Shown here one piece after another: positions 29,641 to 37,479 of a stretch of 64,000 bases of DNA. Every line of letters begins with the position of its first letter. Position 1 is the first letter of the stretch. Position numbers and translations under genes: made by a program. The notes under the pieces were generated by a model. The model saw only the letters and a list, made by a program, of their open reading frames with translations. It was not told the origin of the DNA and made no database searches. This DNA is from Streptomyces sp. 7-21 (lineage in GTDB: Bacteria; Actinomycetota; Actinomycetes; Streptomycetales; Streptomycetaceae): positions 248,001-312,000 of the forward strand of contig NZ_JAERRL010000004.1 in assembly GCF_016741785.1 (NCBI RefSeq). Reading direction: 5' to 3'.

Positions 29641-30468
29641 ATGGAGATCGGCAGACGGCTGCGGGGGATCGGCACCTCGGCCCGGGCGCTGGCGCAGCGC
29701 GGCGCCGACGCGGGCCGCTCGGGCGCGGCCGCCTCGCGGGACTGGGTCGCGGAGACGCTCCGCACCATGCCGGGGCCGGACGCGCCCGCCACCGAGCCCT
29801 GGGAGTTCTCCCTCGGTCTGCTCATCGCCTCCCATCCGCGCGTGCCCTCCGCGCTCGCCGGGCCGCTGGCCGCGCTCGACGGGCTCGGCTGCGTGCGCGT
29901 GAGCCCTGAGGGAGCCGGTTTCGACGGCGACGACGTGCCCTGGGAAAAGGTCGTGCGCGTCCAGCTGCACCACGGTCTCACCACGCTCGCCGGCCAGTCC
30001 ATCGACGCGGAATTCGAGCGGATTCGCAAGGCGCTGCCGCCGCTTCCGGGAAGGAAATGGGTGGTGCGCAAAGCGGCTTCGGGGCTGAAGGCGGCCCTGG
30101 AACACGTGGCGGAGCATGCCGAGCGGCTGCCGTGGGAGACCTCCGGGGCGTCCCCGGACGGCACGGACGCCGGCACGGGCACCGGCCTGGAGATCGCCTC
30201 GGAGATTGTCTGCCGCGGCCGTTTCGGCAAGGAAAAGACCCTGCACACGTGCATGTACACCACGGCCTTCCTCGCGATGCGGCCGGACGTCACCCGGTCC
30301 CTGGTCGCTACGGCCCGCGCGGCGGGCGTGACCGTGGTGCCGGCGCCGCGGCGGCCCAGTGACGAGTCGGCCCGCGCCAGCGTCGCGGAACTGCGCAAGG
30401 AAGCCCGGGCGCGGGTGGCGGAAGATGACCAGGACGAGGACCAGGAAGGCGTTCCCGGGGGCCTTTGA
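29641..30468 (+). CDS. Unknown cytoplasmic protein next to the type VII genes
   Basis: A 275-residue protein that I do not recognise. It has a basic N-terminus, a mixed alpha/beta core (VRVSPEGAGFDGDDVPWEKV suggests a small PH-like or beta domain at about 85-120) and a charged Asp/Glu-rich C-terminus. No signal peptide or membrane helix is seen. The ATG is chosen for the AGGAGG just upstream. It is divergent from the EspG-like gene (147-base spacer), so the two may share control. The Tad operon begins 160 bases later. Confidence 0.6.
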   Translation: MEIGRRLRGIGTSARALAQRGADAGRSGAAASRDWVAETLRTMPGPDAPATEPWEFSLGLLIASHPRVPSALAGPLAALDGLGCVRVSPEGAGFDGDDVPWEKVVRVQLHHGLTTLAGQSIDAEFERIRKALPPLPGRKWVVRKAASGLKAALEHVAEHAERLPWETSGASPDGTDAGTGTGLEIASEIVCRGRFGKEKTLHTCMYTTAFLAMRPDVTRSLVATARAAGVTVVPAPRRPSDESARASVAELRKEARARVAEDDQDEDQEGVPGGL

Positions 30469-30553
30469 GGTTTGCACAGGCGTGATGACCTGGCCGTTGT
30501 AGGGCTGCTGACGCGGCTGATACCGTTCCAGCGACTTGGCTAAGTAATCAGAT

Positions 30554-30572
30554 CGCTTCTTTGCGCGAAGCG
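30554..30572. promoter_or_regulatory. Dyad upstream of the Tad operon
   Basis: CGCTTC and GAAGCG flank a 7-base spacer in the relatively AT-rich gap before the CpaB-like gene, 57 bases from its start. It is a possible operator. Confidence 0.3.
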
Positions 30573-30628
30573 TGCGCGCTCACTGGCGAAGTCCCAGCGG
30601 GGAACTCGGTGATAGCGGGGTTGGTGGC

Positions 30629-31327
30629 ATGAGGACAGAGGACCGGGTATCTGCGGCTGCGAAGAAGCCGGCCGCGGTCGGGCCCATGGCAGGAGACCGC
30701 CTTCCCTCCCCTCCCCGCGAGCGCAAGCCGGCGCTCGCCGCGCTCGCCGCCCTCCTCGTGCTGGCGGGGGCGCTCGGTGCGGCCATGCTCGTGTTGCGGG
30801 CGGGCGACCGGGTCGAGGCGATCCAGCTCACCGAGCGTGTGCCGGCGGGACAGCCCATCCCCGAGGACGCCATGCGGACGGTCATGGTCGCCGAGGAGCC
30901 GGGCGTGGACTACGTGCTGTGGAGCCAGCGCGACATCATGGAGCGGCAGGGACTGGTGGCCTCCACCGACCTCGTCGAGGGCACCGTCCTCGTCGGGCCG
31001 ATGCTCTCCGAGGACGACGGTCTCGGCCAGGACCAGGTCATCGTCGGCCTCGCGCTCCAGCCCGGCCAGTACCCGCCCGGCCTCCAGGCCGGCGACACCG
31101 TCGATGCCTACTGGGTCGGCAACGCCTCCTCCGGTGACGCACCGGAGGGGAGCACGCCCGAGGAACTGATCGCGGACAACGCCCGCGTCGCCGAGATCAA
31201 CGGCGAGGCCGACGGCACCAGCGCCCTGTCGCTGCGGCTGCGGGTGGACGCCGACGACGCGGTGGCGCTCGCCCGCCCGGCGTCCGACGGCGAGGTGGCC
31301 GTCGTCATCGTGCCCGCTTCCGACTGA
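30629..31327 (+). CDS. SAF-domain protein, CpaB/RcpC-like pilus assembly factor
   Basis: A 232-residue membrane-anchored protein. One N-terminal helix (LAALAALLVLAGALGAAMLVL, about 33-53) is followed by a SAF domain (about 58-125: TERVPAGQPIPEDAM). This is the layout of CpaB/RcpC proteins of Flp/Tad pili, which help guide or stabilise the pilus at the wall. The ATG at 30629 gives a cytoplasmic tail and single helix. It is first in an operon of ten genes. Assignment is from domain plus neighbours. Confidence 0.78.
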   Translation: MRTEDRVSAAAKKPAAVGPMAGDRLPSPPRERKPALAALAALLVLAGALGAAMLVLRAGDRVEAIQLTERVPAGQPIPEDAMRTVMVAEEPGVDYVLWSQRDIMERQGLVASTDLVEGTVLVGPMLSEDDGLGQDQVIVGLALQPGQYPPGLQAGDTVDAYWVGNASSGDAPEGSTPEELIADNARVAEINGEADGTSALSLRLRVDADDAVALARPASDGEVAVVIVPASD

Positions 31328-31372
31328 CGATCTCTTCCGATCCCTCGACGATCCCTAAGGGGCAGACTTGTC

Positions 31373-32497
31373 ATGGCGCTGATCGCACTGGCCGCGGACA
31401 AGGGGGCGCCCGGTGTCACCACCACCGCCGTCGCCCTGGCCGCGCTGTGGCCGCGCCGCGCACTGCTCGCCGAGGCCGATCCGGCCGGCGGCGACCTCGT
31501 CTACCGCGCCACGGGCGCCGACGGCCGCCCGCTGGACCCCGCCACCGGGATACTCTCGCTCGCCGCGACGGCCCGCCGCGGCATCGCCGCCGAGCAGCTG
31601 TGGGACCACGCCCAGCGCCTGTCGGGGGGCCTGGACGTCCTCGTGGGCCTGGCCACGTCCGAGCAGGCGGCCGGCCTGTCGGGCCAGTGGGGCGCGCTGG
31701 GCAAGGCGTTCGCGGAGCTGGCGCAGTCGCCCCACCAGGAGGCGGCGGCGGACGTCATCGCCGACCTCGGCCGGCTTGAGGCCCAGTCGCCGGCGCTCGC
31801 CCTGCTGCCGCACGCCGCGCTGCTGCTGCTGGTGACCCGCACCCAGCCCGAGAACATCGCGCACGTCCGCGACCGTGCCGCCGCCCTGCACGCCCGGCTG
31901 CACGGCCAGCAGCGCGGCGCCGCCACGCTGGCGCAGCCGCAGCTGGGGGTCGTGCTGGTGGCCGATCCGCAGCGCGGCTCGCGGATCGCCGCGCAGATCA
32001 ACGAGATGCTCATCGCCGCCCGCACCGGTGCTCGCGTCGTCGGTCTGATCGCCGATGATCCCGCCGGGGCCGAGCAGCTGGCCGGGCGGCGCCGCGGCAG
32101 GCTCGACAAGTCGCTGCTGATCCGCTCCGCCCGGCAGGTCGTCGCCGATGTGCACCAGACCTACCGCGGCGAGCTGAGCGGCTCCGGCGGCGGCCACGCC
32201 GAGGGCGGACGCCCGCCCGCCCCGCAGCCGCAGGCCGCGCCGGGCCAGCCGGCGCCCGCGCCGCCGCCCGCACCGGGCTACGGGCAGGGCGGGTACGACC
32301 AGCCCGCCTACGGGCCGGGCGGGTACGGCCAGCCGGGCGGGCCGCCGCAGCCGCAGGCACAGCCGGCACCCCAGCCGGCACCCCAGTCGGCACCGCAGCC
32401 GGCACCGCAGTCATCGCCGCAGCAGCACGCGCAGCCCCACGCGCCCGGTCCCCAGGGCTGGCAGCCGGGCGCCGGACCCCCGGGAGCGACGCCGTGA
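31373..32497 (+). CDS. CpaE/MinD-like protein with degenerate P-loop
   Basis: A 374-residue relative of the TadZ/CpaE ParA-MinD proteins that place Tad machines at the pole. The deviant Walker A site reads DKGAPGVTTT: the early Lys10 is kept but the P-loop lysine is Val15. The following Walker B-like strand is LLAEADPAGGDL. Hydrolysis is therefore doubtful and it may be a localisation scaffold. The last 110 residues are a Pro/Gln/Gly-rich tail with PAPQPAPQ-like repeats. Its stop overlaps the tadA start (GTGA). Confidence 0.75.
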   Translation: MALIALAADKGAPGVTTTAVALAALWPRRALLAEADPAGGDLVYRATGADGRPLDPATGILSLAATARRGIAAEQLWDHAQRLSGGLDVLVGLATSEQAAGLSGQWGALGKAFAELAQSPHQEAAADVIADLGRLEAQSPALALLPHAALLLLVTRTQPENIAHVRDRAAALHARLHGQQRGAATLAQPQLGVVLVADPQRGSRIAAQINEMLIAARTGARVVGLIADDPAGAEQLAGRRRGRLDKSLLIRSARQVVADVHQTYRGELSGSGGGHAEGGRPPAPQPQAAPGQPAPAPPPAPGYGQGGYDQPAYGPGGYGQPGGPPQPQAQPAPQPAPQSAPQPAPQSSPQQHAQPHAPGPQGWQPGAGPPGATP

Positions 32498-33801
32498 CCG
32501 AGGTCAACCACCAGCTCGTCAAGCGTTTCCGCCAGGAGGCGGGCGACCGTATCGCCGAGCAGCGCCGCATCGACCAGGCCAGCGGCGTGCGCCCGATGAC
32601 CCCCGAGGACGAGCGGCAGTACGCCCGCGCCGTCATCGCGCAGGTGCTGGAGGAGTACGCCCGCGCCGAGATCACCGAGGGCCGCGCCCCGCTGGACGCC
32701 CAGTCCGAGGAGGCGTACGCCGCGGCGGTGCACGCCGCGCTGTTCGGCGTCGGCCGCCTCCAGCCGCTGCTGGACGACCCCGAGATCGAGAACATCGACA
32801 TCAACGGCTGCGACCAGGTGTTCATCGGCTACGCCGACGGCCGCGAGGTGCGCGGCGAGCCAGTCGCCGACACCGACGAGGAGCTGATCGAGCTCATCCA
32901 GGTCCTCGGCGCCTACTCCGGCCTGTCGTCCCGGCCGTTCGACACCGCCAACCCGCAGCTGGACCTGCGGCTGCCCGACGGCTCCCGGCTGTCGGCCGTC
33001 ATGGACGTCACCAAGCGGCCCGCGCTGTCGATCCGCCGCGCCCGGCTCGGCAAGGTGTTCCTCGCCGACCTCGTCGGCAACGGCACCCTCACCCCGGAGA
33101 TAGGCAGCTTCCTGGCCGCCGCCGTCCGCGCCCGCAAGAACATCATGATCGCCGGGGCCACCAACGCCGGGAAGACGACGCTGCTGCGCGCCCTGGCCAA
33201 CGAGATCCCGCCCGAGGAACGCCTCATCACCGTCGAGCGCGCCCTCGAACTGGGTCTGGACCAGTTCCCCGACCTCCACCCGAACGTCGTGGCCTTCGAG
33301 GAGCGGCTGCCCAACTCCGAAGGCCAGGGCGCCATCAGCATGGCCGAACTGGTCCGCCGCTCGCTGCGCATGAACCCCTCCCGCGTCATCGTCGGGGAGG
33401 TGCTCGGCGACGAGATCGTCACCATGCTCAACGCCATGACCCAGGGCAACGACGGCTCGCTGTCGACGATCCACGCCAACAGCTCCCAGGAGGTGTTCAA
33501 CCGCATCTCCACCTACGCGCTCCAGGCCGCCGAGCGGCTGCCCATCGAGGCCAGCCAGATGCTCATCGCGGGCGCCCTGAACTTCGTCGTCTTCATCGAG
33601 CGGCGCAACACCTACGCCCAGGGCGGCGGCCTGCGGCGCTTCGTCAGCTCCATCCGCGAGGTCAACGGCGTGGACGGCCGCGTCCTGTCCAGCGAGGTGT
33701 TCGCCGAGGGCCCCGACGGCCAGGTCCGCCCCAGCGCCGCCATCAGCTGCGCCCGGGAGCTCGCGGCCTACGGCTACCGGGGCTCCTGGGAGGTGACCTG
33801 A
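32494..33801 (+). CDS. tadA: Tad/CpaF secretion ATPase
   Basis: A 435-residue hexameric ATPase that powers Tad pilus assembly. Walker A GATNAGKTT is near residue 221, the Asp box/Walker B region is RVIVGEVLGDE, and the His box is STIHANSS. The N-terminal helical domain includes NIDINGCDQVFIGY. GTG start overlaps the preceding stop, and the stop overlaps the tadB start. It works in the cytoplasm beneath TadB and TadC. Confidence 0.93.
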   Translation: MTEVNHQLVKRFRQEAGDRIAEQRRIDQASGVRPMTPEDERQYARAVIAQVLEEYARAEITEGRAPLDAQSEEAYAAAVHAALFGVGRLQPLLDDPEIENIDINGCDQVFIGYADGREVRGEPVADTDEELIELIQVLGAYSGLSSRPFDTANPQLDLRLPDGSRLSAVMDVTKRPALSIRRARLGKVFLADLVGNGTLTPEIGSFLAAAVRARKNIMIAGATNAGKTTLLRALANEIPPEERLITVERALELGLDQFPDLHPNVVAFEERLPNSEGQGAISMAELVRRSLRMNPSRVIVGEVLGDEIVTMLNAMTQGNDGSLSTIHANSSQEVFNRISTYALQAAERLPIEASQMLIAGALNFVVFIERRNTYAQGGGLRRFVSSIREVNGVDGRVLSSEVFAEGPDGQVRPSAAISCARELAAYGYRGSWEVT

Positions 33802-34778
33802 TGACCGGCCTGACCGGCTCCGGGCTGTTCTCGCTGACGACCGCCGCCGCGCTGCTGTGCGGCGTGGCGGTCGGCGGCGGCCTGGCCCTGTTCATCGCCG
33901 CGGTCCGTGGCTTCCCGTCCCGGACCAGCGAGGAGCGGGCCAGGGCGCAGCGCCGCACCGCGGAGCTGGCGTCATTCCTCGGGCGGCGCACCACCTACGC
34001 CTCGCTCGCCGCGCTGGCCGTGCTGCTGCTGACCCGCTGGCCGGTGGCGGCTCTGGCGGCGGCGCTGCTGGCGTTCGCCTGGAACCAGCTGTTCGGCGGG
34101 GCGGCCGAGGAGCGGGCCAGCATCCGCCGCGTCGAGGCGCTCGCGAGCTGGACGGAGTCGCTGCGCGACACCATCGCCGGCGCCGTCGGGCTGGAACAGG
34201 CCATCCCGGCCTCGGCCCGCGCCGCCGCCCCGGCGCTGCGCGAGCCGCTCGCCAACCTGGTGGACCGGCTCCGGGCGCGCACGCCGCTGCCCGACGCGCT
34301 GGAGGAGTTCGCCGACGAGCTGAACGACTCCTCGGCCGACATGATCATCGCCGCGCTCATCCTGAACGCGCGGCTGCGCGGCCCGGGGCTGCGCGAGGTG
34401 CTGGGCGCGCTGGCGAAGTCGGCGCGCGAGGAAGTGGACATGCGGCAGCGGGTGTTCGCGCAGCGCGCCTCCACCCGCCGCAGCGTGCAGATCGTCGTCG
34501 GCGTCAGCGTCGCGTTCCCGCTGGGCCTGGCCATCTTCAACCCGGGTTTCGTCGAGCCGTTCGGCGACCCGCTGGGGCAGGCCGTGCTGGCCATCGTCTG
34601 CGGCCTGTTCGGCCTGGGGTTCTGGTGGATGCGGCGCCTGGCGAAGATCGAGGTGCCCGAGCGCTTCATGACGCGGGGTGAGCCGGAGACGGCGCTGCGC
34701 CCGCGCGAGGAGGCGGCCGGGGCGCAGCGGCCGCTGCGCCTGGGCACGCTGCCCGGCCAGGAAAGGGGGTCCCGGTGA
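33801..34778 (+). CDS. tadB: Tad pilus inner-membrane platform protein TadB
   Basis: A 325-residue T2SSF-domain protein. N-terminal helices (LTTAAALLCGVAVGGGLALFIAAV; TYASLAALAVLLL) are followed by the cytoplasmic GspF-like domain (about 110-235: ADMIIAALILNARLRGPGLREV) and C-terminal helices ending GLGFWWMRRL. It forms the assembly platform together with TadC. ATG overlaps the tadA stop by one base; its stop overlaps tadC. Confidence 0.9.
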   Translation: MTGLTGSGLFSLTTAAALLCGVAVGGGLALFIAAVRGFPSRTSEERARAQRRTAELASFLGRRTTYASLAALAVLLLTRWPVAALAAALLAFAWNQLFGGAAEERASIRRVEALASWTESLRDTIAGAVGLEQAIPASARAAAPALREPLANLVDRLRARTPLPDALEEFADELNDSSADMIIAALILNARLRGPGLREVLGALAKSAREEVDMRQRVFAQRASTRRSVQIVVGVSVAFPLGLAIFNPGFVEPFGDPLGQAVLAIVCGLFGLGFWWMRRLAKIEVPERFMTRGEPETALRPREEAAGAQRPLRLGTLPGQERGSR

Positions 34779-35734
34779 GGGACAGCGAACTCACTCTGGC
34801 GGTGCTCGCCGGGGCGGTCTGCGGACTCGGGGTGTACGCGCTGATCCGCGCGCTGCTGCCGTCCCGCCGCAGCCCTGTGTCCACGGTTGCCCGCATCGAC
34901 GCGCTGCGCGCGCGGGGCGGCGGCCCGGGGCCGGCGTTCGGCACCCACCCGCTGCGCGCCAGCGAGAGCGGCGGGAAGAGCGGCGCGCTGCGCGAGCTGC
35001 AAACCCGCATCGGCGAGCGGCTGGCGGAGATCTACCTGCAACGCGGCTGGGAGCAGCGCTCGCTCCGCGCCGACCTGGCGCTGCTGGACCGCAGCTGGGA
35101 GAGCTTCCTGGCGACGAAGGTGGTGCTGGCCGGGGTGGGGGTGTTCTTCGGCCCGTTCCTGTTCGCCGCCGCGTGGGCCGCGGGTTTCAGCACCAGCCCG
35201 GTGATCCCGGTGTGGCTGGCGCTGGCGTGCGCGGCGCTGTTCTTCTTCCTGCCGGACGTGGAGGTGCGGCGGGACGCCAAGGCGAAGCGGCGGGATTTCC
35301 GCCGCGTGGTGGGCGCCTACCTGGACCTGGTGGCCATGAGCCTGGCGGGCGGCCGGGGGCTGCCCGAGGCGCTGAAGGCCGCCGCCGAGGTCAGCGACGG
35401 CTGGGCGCTGCGCCGCATCAGGACGGCGCTGGCGGACGCCCGGATCACGGGTCTCACGCAGTGGCAGGCGCTCGGCAGGCTCGGCGATGAGGTCGGCGTG
35501 GAGGAGCTCCGCGACCTGTCCACCTCGCTGGCGCTGGTCGCCGACGACGGAGCCAAAGTGCGTGCCTCGCTCTCGGCGCGGGCGGAGACGATGCGCCACC
35601 GTGAACTCGCGGAGATCGAGGGAAGCGCGGGGGAGAAGTCCCAGTCCATGCTCATCGCGCAGCTGCTGCTGTGCGTGGGATTCCTCATCTTCTTGATCTA
35701 TCCGGCCGGCATGCGTGTCTTTGAAGGCGGCTGA
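34775..35734 (+). CDS. tadC: Tad pilus inner-membrane platform protein TadC
   Basis: A 319-residue second T2SSF-domain membrane protein. It has two N-terminal hydrophobic regions, the GspF-like block GAYLDLVAMSLAGGRGLPEALKAAAE, and the final helix SMLIAQLLLCVGFLIFLIYPAGMRVF typical of TadC. GTG start overlaps the tadB stop. It should pair with TadB above the TadA ATPase. Confidence 0.9.
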   Translation: MRDSELTLAVLAGAVCGLGVYALIRALLPSRRSPVSTVARIDALRARGGGPGPAFGTHPLRASESGGKSGALRELQTRIGERLAEIYLQRGWEQRSLRADLALLDRSWESFLATKVVLAGVGVFFGPFLFAAAWAAGFSTSPVIPVWLALACAALFFFLPDVEVRRDAKAKRRDFRRVVGAYLDLVAMSLAGGRGLPEALKAAAEVSDGWALRRIRTALADARITGLTQWQALGRLGDEVGVEELRDLSTSLALVADDGAKVRASLSARAETMRHRELAEIEGSAGEKSQSMLIAQLLLCVGFLIFLIYPAGMRVFEGG

Positions 35735-35766
35735 CGGCTGGCACCACAAACGGGAGAGGAAACAAC

Positions 35767-36039
35767 ATGTTCCACACGTTCCGGAAGGCGGCGCCGCCCA
35801 GACTCCGCCATCCCGCGACGGACTTCCTGGTCACCTTCCTCAAGGCCCGCGTGGAGCGGGCCCGTTCCGCCGGCACGGACCGGGGCGCCTCGGCCATCGA
35901 GTGGGTCGTCATCGCGGCGGTCGTCGTCGGCATCGTGGCCGCCGTGGCCGTCGTGATCTCGCAGGCGCTGGAGGACCGGGCGGACTCGGTCGGTGACTGC
36001 ATCTCGGGCATCGACGGCGGGTCGGACTGCAACCCGTGA
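35767..36039 (+). CDS. Flp/TadE-like pilin, short mature form
   Basis: A 90-residue pilin candidate. The prepilin cleavage motif is G40|ASAIEW, with Glu at position +5, followed by one hydrophobic helix (VVIAAVVVGIVAAVAVVISQAL). The mature part would be 50 residues and ends with two cysteines (78 and 88) that could close a small loop. The leader of 40 residues is long for a Flp pilin. It is the most likely major pilus subunit because it is the shortest and directly follows the machine genes. AGGAAACAAC precedes the ATG. Confidence 0.75.
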   Translation: MFHTFRKAAPPRLRHPATDFLVTFLKARVERARSAGTDRGASAIEWVVIAAVVVGIVAAVAVVISQALEDRADSVGDCISGIDGGSDCNP

Positions 36040-36515
36040 CGCGGACAGTGGCCGGGTTCCTGCGCCGCCGGCTCAGCCAGGGGGCTGACCGGGGCGGGGC
36101 CGTGCTGCGCGCGGGCGGGAGCGACCGGGGCGCCAGCGCCATCGAGTTCGTCTTCCTCACCCCGCTGCTGTTCCTCATGATCTTCGGCGCGGTGCAGTTC
36201 GCGATGTACTCCTTCGGCGAGAGCGTCGCCAAGGCGGCTGCCCAGGCCGGGGCGCGGACCGCCCGGGCCCAGGCGGACGCCGACCCGGCGGGCTGGAGCG
36301 GCGCCGCGGAGCAGAAGGCGTACGACTACATCGACCAGCTGGGGCGCGGGCTGTTCGAGACGCGTCCGGACGTCGACTCGGCGCGGCTGGGAGACAACAC
36401 CGTGCGCGTGGAGGTCACCGCCCGGGTTCCGTCGATCCTGCCGTGGCTCGATCTGACGGTGCGGGCGTCCTCCGAGGGCCCGGTGGAACGTTTCGTGCCC
36501 GACGACGGGGGGTGA
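36036..36515 (+). CDS. tadE: TadE-like pseudopilin
   Basis: A 159-residue minor pilin. The cleavage motif G32|ASAIEF and hydrophobic helix LTPLLFLMIFGAVQFAMYSF are typical of TadE, followed by AKAAAQAGARTARAQ and a small extracytoplasmic domain. GTG start overlaps the pilin stop (GTGA). It probably sits at the pilus base or tip. Confidence 0.85.
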   Translation: MTRTVAGFLRRRLSQGADRGGAVLRAGGSDRGASAIEFVFLTPLLFLMIFGAVQFAMYSFGESVAKAAAQAGARTARAQADADPAGWSGAAEQKAYDYIDQLGRGLFETRPDVDSARLGDNTVRVEVTARVPSILPWLDLTVRASSEGPVERFVPDDGG

Positions 36516-36943
36516 CCGGCGGGGTGTTCCGACGGGAGCGCTGGCGCGGGGACCGCGGCCTGTCCACGGTGGAGATCGTGATCATCGCGCCGCTGATCCT
36601 GCTGTTCATCCTGGTGCTGGTGTCGTTCGGCCAGCACGTGTCGGGCCGCAGTGCGGTCTACGGCGCCGCCCGCGACGCCGCGCGCGCCGGGTCGCTGGAG
36701 CGCTCGACCGCGGCCGCGATGCGCGAGGCCAGGGCGGTCGTCGACGACCAGCTGCGCAACGTGTGCGTCGACGGCACGGTCAGCGTGCGCCGCACCAGCG
36801 GCGGCGGGCACGCCCCGGGCACGCTCTTCAGCGTCGAGGTGTCCTGCCAGGTGCGCGGGCTGGACCTGATGGGCTTCGGCCTGACAACGACGATGAGCGG
36901 CGAGTCGAGTTCGCCGATCGATCCGTACCGGAGGTCGGGATGA
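36512..36943 (+). CDS. Second TadE-like pseudopilin
   Basis: A 143-residue TadE-family protein. Motif G16|LSTVEI precedes the helix VIIAPLILLFILVLVSFGQHV, then AARDAARAGSLE as in TadE/TadF. The GTG at 36512 is chosen because it overlaps the previous stop and gives a normal short basic leader; earlier starts lie inside the previous gene. Two cysteines in the exported domain may pair. Confidence 0.82.
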   Translation: MTGGVFRRERWRGDRGLSTVEIVIIAPLILLFILVLVSFGQHVSGRSAVYGAARDAARAGSLERSTAAAMREARAVVDDQLRNVCVDGTVSVRRTSGGGHAPGTLFSVEVSCQVRGLDLMGFGLTTTMSGESSSPIDPYRRSG

Positions 36944-37422
36944 CAACCGCCAGGCGCACCGCCCGGCCGCGTGCCCGCTGGCGAGCCCGGCTGCGGGGGG
37001 CCGCGGCGGACCGCGGCTCGGGAGCGATCGCCGTGGTGTTCTTCGCGCTCGTCGTCCTCGGGCTCGCCGCGTTCGTCGTGGACGGCGGCCTGGCGATCTC
37101 GCAGCGCGAGCGCGCCATGGACATCGCCGAACAGGCCGCCCGGTACGCCGCCCAGGACCTCGACGAGGCGGCCCTGCGCGAGGGCCAGCGCCCGGCCCCC
37201 ATCAACTTCGGCAACTGCGAGAACCGCATCGCCGAGTACGCTGAGTCGGTCGGGATGAGCGCGGACGACATCGCCGCCTCCTACTGCGACGACGCGGGCA
37301 CGGCCGTCAACCAGGTCACGGTCAGGATCCGGCTGACCTACCGGCCGGTCTTCTCCGGCATCCTCTTCTCCGAACCCCTACAGGTCTGGGGCGAGGCCAC
37401 GGCCGAAGCCCAGACCGGCTGA
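36940..37422 (+). CDS. TadG-like pilus assembly protein
   Basis: A 160-residue Flp-pilus-associated protein. The N-terminus is basic, then RGSGAIAVVFFALVVLGLAAFVVDGGLAI forms the TadG/TadE-like helix. The +5 Glu of true pilins is absent (Ala instead), as in TadG-type proteins. AEQAARYAAQDL is a conserved style of continuation. The ATG overlaps the previous stop (ATGA). It is the last pilus structural gene before the BTAD protein. Confidence 0.78.
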   Translation: MTTARRTARPRARWRARLRGAAADRGSGAIAVVFFALVVLGLAAFVVDGGLAISQRERAMDIAEQAARYAAQDLDEAALREGQRPAPINFGNCENRIAEYAESVGMSADDIAASYCDDAGTAVNQVTVRIRLTYRPVFSGILFSEPLQVWGEATAEAQTG

Positions 37423-37479
37423 CACCGGCCCGCGGCCGGGCAGTTCACGAACCACCGACCACTCACGGGAGCACGAGTC

